From Erysipelotrichaceae bacterium NK3D112 (GTDB lineage: Bacteria > Bacillota_I > Bacilli_A > Erysipelotrichales > Erysipelotrichaceae): a stretch of 47,547 nt of DNA. A program made the position numbers and the translations under genes. The notes below the pieces were generated by a model that did no database searches, was not told where the DNA came from, and was given only the letters and a program-made list of their open reading frames with translations. The stretch covers positions 1 through 47,547 of the forward strand of contig JNJQ01000020.1 in assembly GCA_000701725.1 (NCBI GenBank), in the 5' to 3' direction. Shown in pieces: positions 43,085-47,547 of the stretch (within the stretch, counting starts at the first letter, position 1; every line of letters starts with the position of its first letter).

Positions 43085-43677
43085 TGTGCGGAAAAGAGCT
43101 TGGTTACGGCAGCCTGAGCGATATCATTTCCGGAGAGGATCCGCTGTGCATGGAATGCAGAAGAAAGTGGCAGAAGCGAAGGATCAGCTTTTGCTTTGAG
43201 GGAATCAGACTGCGTTCCTCTTATGTGTACAATGAAGCTTTTTCAAAGTGCCTCATCCAGTACAAGGAACTGGCCGATGAGGCTTTGAAGGATGTGTTTC
43301 TGTATGAGGATCTGAGATGGTTTCAGCGTATGTACCGGGAATATCAGCTGGTCATGATGCCTTCATCCCTTCATAAACTGCAGAGCAGGGGATTTTCACA
43401 TCTGCGGCAGATGTTTGAATGCACCGGCATGGAGATCATTGAGCCGTTTGTCAAAACGGATGAAGGGGATCAGAAAGGAAAATCAAAGGCCATGCGTCAT
43501 GCGATCGAAAGCGGAATCGTATTAAGACCGGATGCGCAGCTGCACAAAAAAATCGTATTGTGCGATGACACAATCACCACCGGCTCCACCCTCAAAGGCG
43601 CACTGAAGGCGCTGGCAGGCATGGATCTGAAAATCCGGATTTACACGGTGAGCGCGAATTACCGGTGGCTCAAGTGA
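43072..43677 (+). CDS. ComFC, competence phosphoribosyltransferase-like protein, 201 aa
   Basis: ComF family protein needed for DNA uptake, partner of ComFA. An N-terminal zinc-ribbon (CLMC and CMEC, residues 3-28) precedes a phosphoribosyltransferase fold with the PRPP loop KIVLCDDTITTGSTL near the C-terminus and the SRGFSHL-type motif (QSRGFSHLRQM). The ATG at 43072 lies inside comFA with GGAGG just upstream. secA follows after its own promoter; the hpf gene that often sits between comFC and secA is absent here. Confidence 0.92.
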   Translation: MRCLMCGKELGYGSLSDIISGEDPLCMECRRKWQKRRISFCFEGIRLRSSYVYNEAFSKCLIQYKELADEALKDVFLYEDLRWFQRMYREYQLVMMPSSLHKLQSRGFSHLRQMFECTGMEIIEPFVKTDEGDQKGKSKAMRHAIESGIVLRPDAQLHKKIVLCDDTITTGSTLKGALKALAGMDLKIRIYTVSANYRWLK

Positions 43678-43681
43678 TTCA

Positions 43682-43710
43682 TTGCACTTTACCATTTGAA
43701 AAGATATAAT
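43682..43710 (+). promoter_or_regulatory. secA promoter
   Basis: TTGCAC (43682-43687), 17 bp, TATAAT (43705-43710); about 34 bp of leader with GGAGG at 43736-43740. Confidence 0.75.
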
Positions 43711-43744
43711 ACTATCGCTGATTTATCGGCGGATCGGAGGATTT

Positions 43745-46102
43745 ATGGCAAATTTAATTTCAAAATTATTCAATGAAGACGGCCGTAAACTGAACCAGAT
43801 GAAAAAGAAGATTCAGCCCGTACTGGATCTTGAACAGAAATACAGAGCAATGAGCGATGATGAGCTCAAGGCGATGACCCCGTATCTCAAGGAGAAACTC
43901 GCCAACGGCGCAACTCTTGATGACATTTTTGTCGAAGCATTCGCGACTGCGCGTGAAGCGTGTTACAGAGTCATCGGCGAATTCCCTTATCCGGTGCAGC
44001 TGATCGGTGCCGCGGTCATGCAGGGCGGCGACATCGCCGAAATGAAAACCGGTGAAGGTAAAACCCTGACCTCGGTTATGGCGGTCTATCTGAACGCGCT
44101 TGAAGGCAAGGGTGTCCACGTGGTCACTGTCAACGAATACCTTTCCCAGCGTGACTCGGAATGGATGGGCGCCATTCACAGATGGCTCGGTCTTACGGTC
44201 GGTCTCAATCTCAGACAGCTTTCCAAACCGCAGAAGCGGGCGGCATACAACTGCGACATCACCTATACAACCAATTCCGAACTCGGTTTCGACTATCTGC
44301 GTGACAACATGGTCACCAGAGTTGAGGACAGGGTTCAGCAGCGCGGCCTGAACTTCGCGCTCGTCGACGAGGTTGACTCGATTCTGATTGATGAATCCAG
44401 AACACCTCTGATCATTTCGGGCGGCCAGAAACAGACGGCCAATCTCTATCTGCAGGCGGACCGCTTCGTCAAGCGTCTGAAGGCGGATGAGGATTATGAG
44501 GTCGATGTCAAAAGCCGTACGGTTCAGCTGAGCGAGCAGGGTGTTGCCAAGGCGGAAAAGGTCTTCCGCATCACCAATCTCTATGACCTTTCCCATACCC
44601 AGCTGCTGCATCATATCAACCAGGCTCTCAAGGCAAACTATGTCATGATGAGAGACATTGAATATGTCGTTGACAATGAGAATGACGAGATTGTCATCGT
44701 CGACCCCAACACCGGACGTCTGATGAAAGGACGTCAGTGGTCCGACGGTCTGCACCAGGCGGTGGAAGCCAAGGAAGGCATCTCCATCAAGCAGGAGACA
44801 ACCACACTGGCAACCATCACATATCAGAACTTCTTCCGTCTTTACAACAAGCTGGCCGGCATGACCGGTACCGCCAAGACTGAGGAAGAGGAATTCCTTG
44901 AAATCTACAACATGTATGTTTATGAGATTCCGACCAACAAGGAAGTCAAACGTATTGACTATCCGGATGCGGTTTACGGAACCAAGAAGGCAAAGTTCAA
45001 GGCGCTGGTCGATGAGGTTGTGGAACGCCACGCCACAGGCCAGCCGATTCTGGTCGGCACCATCGCCGTTGAAACATCCGAACTGATCTCCAAATATCTC
45101 AAGGAGAGAAAGATTCCCCATAATGTGCTCAATGCGAAGAACCACGCCCGTGAAGCGGAAATCATCGCCATGGCAGGCCGCAAGGGAGCGGTCACCATCG
45201 CCACCAACATGGCCGGCCGAGGCACCGATATCAAGCTCGGCGAAGGCGTACGTGAGCTTGGCGGTCTGTGCGTGCTTGGCTCCGAGCGTCATGAATCCAG
45301 ACGTATCGACAACCAGCTCAGAGGACGTGCCGGACGTCAGGGCGACCCGGGTATGTCACGTTTCTATGTATCCGTACAGGATGATCTGATGGTCCGTTTC
45401 GGTTCGGAGAGAATGGAAGGTCTCTTCGCTTCGCTCGGTGACACCGCGATTGAATCCAAGACGGTCACAAAGTCCATCTCCAGCGCGCAGAGAAGAGTCG
45501 AGGGTGTGAACTACGACTCCCGTAAGCAGCTGCTCGAATACGATGATGTCATGAGACAGCAGCGTGAGACGATGTATGAAACCAGAAACTACATCCTCGA
45601 AAACGATGATGTCCACAGCATCATCCATGACATGTTCAAGCGTGTGATCTCCGATCTTGTCGCTTCGCATATCAACTACGAGTCCAAGAACCAGGAAGTG
45701 GATGCGGAAGGTCTGATTTCCGCTATGGATGATATCGGATTCAAGGGCGTCGCAGCAATTTCCGATATCCAGGGCAGAAGCCGTGAGGAAGTCATTGACA
45801 TCTGTCTTGAGAAGGCATGGAACTTCTATGAGGCGCGCATCGAAAACAAGCGTGAAGCAATGATCCGTCTGGAAAAGCAGATTGCCCTTCATATGTTTGA
45901 CCGTGCCTGGTCCAACCATATCGATACCATGGACAAGCTCAGAAGCGGAATCGGCTTGCGCAGCTATGCCCAGCACAACCCGCTGCAGGCATATGTCCAG
46001 GAAGGCTTCGAACTGTTCCAGGAAATGATGAGAACCATTTCCCAGGACATCGTCACATATTGCATTAACGTCTCGGCACCGGCTGCTGAAGACGCACAGT
46101 AA
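43745..46102 (+). CDS. SecA, preprotein translocase ATPase, 785 aa
   Basis: Motor of the Sec export pathway. Walker A MKTGEGKT at residues 100-107, DEVDSILIDE (motif II), and GRGTDI and QLRGRAGRQGD (motifs V and VI) are intact. The protein stops after the helical scaffold, without the C-terminal zinc-binding CxCxSG tail, which is normal for SecB-independent Firmicutes. It has its own promoter and is followed by prfB after 15 bp, in the conserved comFC-secA-prfB order. Confidence 0.97.
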   Translation: MANLISKLFNEDGRKLNQMKKKIQPVLDLEQKYRAMSDDELKAMTPYLKEKLANGATLDDIFVEAFATAREACYRVIGEFPYPVQLIGAAVMQGGDIAEMKTGEGKTLTSVMAVYLNALEGKGVHVVTVNEYLSQRDSEWMGAIHRWLGLTVGLNLRQLSKPQKRAAYNCDITYTTNSELGFDYLRDNMVTRVEDRVQQRGLNFALVDEVDSILIDESRTPLIISGGQKQTANLYLQADRFVKRLKADEDYEVDVKSRTVQLSEQGVAKAEKVFRITNLYDLSHTQLLHHINQALKANYVMMRDIEYVVDNENDEIVIVDPNTGRLMKGRQWSDGLHQAVEAKEGISIKQETTTLATITYQNFFRLYNKLAGMTGTAKTEEEEFLEIYNMYVYEIPTNKEVKRIDYPDAVYGTKKAKFKALVDEVVERHATGQPILVGTIAVETSELISKYLKERKIPHNVLNAKNHAREAEIIAMAGRKGAVTIATNMAGRGTDIKLGEGVRELGGLCVLGSERHESRRIDNQLRGRAGRQGDPGMSRFYVSVQDDLMVRFGSERMEGLFASLGDTAIESKTVTKSISSAQRRVEGVNYDSRKQLLEYDDVMRQQRETMYETRNYILENDDVHSIIHDMFKRVISDLVASHINYESKNQEVDAEGLISAMDDIGFKGVAAISDIQGRSREEVIDICLEKAWNFYEARIENKREAMIRLEKQIALHMFDRAWSNHIDTMDKLRSGIGLRSYAQHNPLQAYVQEGFELFQEMMRTISQDIVTYCINVSAPAAEDAQ

Positions 46103-46117
46103 ACAAAGGAGAAGACC

Positions 46118-47224
46118 ATGGAATTATTTGAAATGAAACAGAGCGTGGCCCGCAGTCAGGCAAAACTTGAACAGCTTGGTCTCTCTCTTGACCTTGCGGG
46201 CAAGCAGGCGAAAGTCGAAGAGAACAACGGGCTCATGAATGCGGCCGATTTCTGGGAGGACCAGAAAAAGGCGCAGAGAATCATCAAGGAAACAAACCAG
46301 ATGAAAGGTCTGATCGACACCCACGCCTCGCTGAAAACGGCCCTCGATGATCTGAGTGAGGGCCTGGCCGAACTTTCCGTATCCTTCGATGAGGACATGA
46401 ATGCCCTGATTGAGGAGGAATTCACGGAAACCATGAAGAACTTCGACAACTTTGAAATCCAGGTTCTTCTTTCCGGCGAATATGACAACCACAACGCGAT
46501 TCTGGAAATCCATCCGGGTGCCGGCGGCACCGAGGCAATGGACTGGGCGAGCATGCTTTACAGAATGTATATGCGCTGGGCGGAGAGAAAAGGCTACAAG
46601 ATCACCCTGATGGATTACCAGGAAGGAGAAGAAGCCGGCATGAAATCCTGCTCGGTTCTGCTGGAAGGCCCGATGGTATACGGCTATCTCAAAGCGGAAG
46701 CGGGCGTGCACAGACTTGTGCGTATCTCACCCTTTGACTCCAACGCGAGAAGACACACCAGCTTCGCCTCCGTCGAAGTCATGCCGCAGTTTGAGGACGA
46801 TGCCGAGATTGAGATCGATGAAAAGGATCTCGATGTCATCACCATGCGTTCCTCCGGCGCCGGCGGACAGCACATCAACAAGACGGACTCCGCGGTCAGA
46901 ATGACACATAAGCCGACCGGCATTGTGGTCTTCTGCCAGACCCAGAGAAGCCAGCTGCAGAACCGTGAAGCCTGCATCAACATGCTCAAATCCAAACTGC
47001 TTCAGTTAAGAATCAAGGAAAACGAAGCCAGAGCGGCGGCGGTGCGCGGCGAAGTCAAGGCAAATGAGTGGGGATCCCAGATCCGCTCCTATGTCTTCCA
47101 TCCGTATTCCATGGTCAAGGACCTGAGGACCGGATACGAAGTCGGCAACATCCAGGCTGTCATGGACGGCGATCTCGACGGTTTCATTGACAGCTACCTG
47201 CGTTCCCAGATCAAGAGCGAGTAA
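46118..47224 (+). CDS. Peptide chain release factor 2 (RF2), 368 aa
   Basis: Terminates translation at UGA and UAA. GGQ at residues 249-251 and the stop-codon-reading SPF (SPFDSNARRH) are present. Unusually, the reading frame is continuous: at the place of the regulatory +1 frameshift (CTT TGA C in most bacteria) the sequence is CTT GAC (codons 24-25, in SLDL), so the autoregulatory frameshift has been lost. SD AAAGGAGA precedes the ATG. Confidence 0.96.
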   Translation: MELFEMKQSVARSQAKLEQLGLSLDLAGKQAKVEENNGLMNAADFWEDQKKAQRIIKETNQMKGLIDTHASLKTALDDLSEGLAELSVSFDEDMNALIEEEFTETMKNFDNFEIQVLLSGEYDNHNAILEIHPGAGGTEAMDWASMLYRMYMRWAERKGYKITLMDYQEGEEAGMKSCSVLLEGPMVYGYLKAEAGVHRLVRISPFDSNARRHTSFASVEVMPQFEDDAEIEIDEKDLDVITMRSSGAGGQHINKTDSAVRMTHKPTGIVVFCQTQRSQLQNREACINMLKSKLLQLRIKENEARAAAVRGEVKANEWGSQIRSYVFHPYSMVKDLRTGYEVGNIQAVMDGDLDGFIDSYLRSQIKSE

Positions 47225-47246
47225 TGAAAAAGTCCCAATTTGCACT

Positions 47247-47263
47247 GCGTTGGTAAACAACGC
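47247..47263. promoter_or_regulatory. Palindrome overlapping a -35 box
   Basis: GCGTTG-N5-CAACGC, perfect, overlapping TTGGTA (47250-47255) of the promoter below. No T-run, so it is more likely an operator than the prfB terminator. Confidence 0.5.
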
Positions 47264-47278
47264 TAATAACGGTATAAT
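47250..47278 (+). promoter_or_regulatory. Promoter after prfB
   Basis: TTGGTA (47250-47255), 17 bp, TATAAT (47273-47278). Reads into the repeat region and the partial frame at 47383. Confidence 0.65.
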
Positions 47279-47379
47279 TAATTCGTTCTGGAAAGGGAAC
47301 ACCTAGGAACCTTTCAGGAATGAATTAATGCTAGGGCTTGGCGGTCCGTTAATTCATTCCTGAAAGATCCGACCGCCAA
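47277..47379 (+). repeat. Interlocked inverted repeats in a transcribed leader
   Basis: CTTTCAGGAATGAATTAA (47311-47328) is the exact reverse complement of 47349-47366 (18 of 18). TTGGCGGTC (47338-47346) is the exact reverse complement of 47371-47379 (9 of 9). The order is arm1, arm2, arm1', arm2', so the two stems cannot both nest. An imperfect further copy of arm1' lies at 47277-47296 (17 of 20 complementary to the arm-1 segment), so arm 1 has two possible partners. Confidence 0.8.
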
Positions 47380-47382
47380 ACT

Positions 47383-47547
47383 ATGTGTAAATATGTGGAC
47401 GACGCTTCCTCTTGGGGAAGCTCTTTGAAGTATCTTCCCTGGGATAAAACAGAGGAGAACTCCGTCTCAAGGAAGCTGATCAGTGCCACTGTCCACGAGT
47501 GGTACGATGCCAAACACAGATCTGTATCAGCAGAGGAAGTCACGCTG
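47383..47547 (+). CDS. Unrecognised reading frame, N-terminal 55 aa, runs off the window
   Basis: Open from an ATG at 47383 to the last base of the window, without stop. The translated part starts MCKYVDDASSWGSSLKY and is hydrophilic with no signal peptide; I do not recognise a family. No SD precedes the ATG. Codon choice (TCT, AGG, GTA) is a little unlike the neighbours. The DNA also contains alternative hairpins (GCTTCC at 47404-47409 with GGAAGC at 47416-47421, and GGGAAG with CTTCCC near 47434), so the region could equally be part of a non-coding RNA. Confidence 0.35.
   Translation, partial: MCKYVDDASSWGSSLKYLPWDKTEENSVSRKLISATVHEWYDAKHRSVSAEEVTL

Noticed and set aside
43766-45292. 508-codon minus-strand frame opposite secA
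   Set aside because: Shadow of secA; no motifs.
47277-47547. Retron, omega-RNA or group I/II intron start
   Set aside because: No reverse transcriptase, IscB or intron core motifs are visible in the part available; the label would be a guess.

Overview
The window looks like a chromosomal segment of a low-to-mid GC anaerobic Bacillota (Firmicutes), most likely a gut member of the Erysipelotrichia. This rests on the comFA-comFC-secA-prfB gene order, AddAB-type recombination nuclease, strong Shine-Dalgarno (SD) sites inside operons, IspD (non-mevalonate isoprenoid route), ferredoxin-like and nickel-cofactor proteins, and a secreted flavin-type reductase typical of gut anaerobes. The genus assignment is inference; no rRNA gene is present. 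No phage, CRISPR array or transposase gene was seen.

Layout. 1-391: no convincing gene, but a large imperfect hairpin and a 30-bp-period repeat. 392-8014: small hypothetical gene, Nudix hydrolase, radical SAM protein, prolyl-tRNA editing-like protein, then an operon of Fe-S aldo/keto reductase, LarC (nickel-pincer cofactor, with a huge His-rich insert) and an amidohydrolase, then a GNAT acetyltransferase and an esterase. 8094-14110 (minus): addB-addA. 14279-16795: lipoprotein with two FMN-binding domains fused to a fumarate-reductase-like FAD domain. 16901-24883: CPBP protease, MetY-like sulfhydrylase, LplD-like GH4 alpha-galacturonidase, YczE-type membrane protein divergent from a nitroreductase, lipoprotein, a free-standing DUF3320-like protein and a MYG1 family protein. 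24941-27868: a TetR regulator divergent from lon, with two near-identical 14-bp palindromes between them. 27962-30063: KtrB/KtrA potassium uptake. 30165-30338: isolated tRNA-Ala and tRNA-Ile (minus). 30520-34321: small multidrug-export-family protein, ispD plus a GNAT gene, and a LysR regulator divergent from a two-gene chromate-transporter-type pair.

34475-40386 is the most interesting block: a tight five-gene operon (PfkB kinase, sulfoquinovosidase-like GH31, YihU-like dehydrogenase, DUF4867 cupin-like protein, L-fucose-isomerase-like protein). It has the logic of a sulfosugar or related sugar-acid pathway: hydrolyse glycoside, isomerise, phosphorylate, cleave (aldolase not present here), reduce the aldehyde. 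However, the position that is the sulfonate-binding Arg in E. coli YihQ is Gln here, so the substrate may be new.

40525-47224: M48 peptidase with a C-terminal PASTA-like region, comFA (its SD lies inside a terminator-like hairpin), comFC, secA and prfB (the usual frameshift site is absent). 47225-47547: a promoter followed by interlocked inverted repeats and the start of an unrecognised reading frame that runs off the window.

A theme across the window is transcription units whose -10 element ends about 6 nt before the ATG and which have no SD (392, 862, 14110 minus, 27962, perhaps 34475), suggesting frequent leaderless mRNAs, while internal operon genes carry good SDs.
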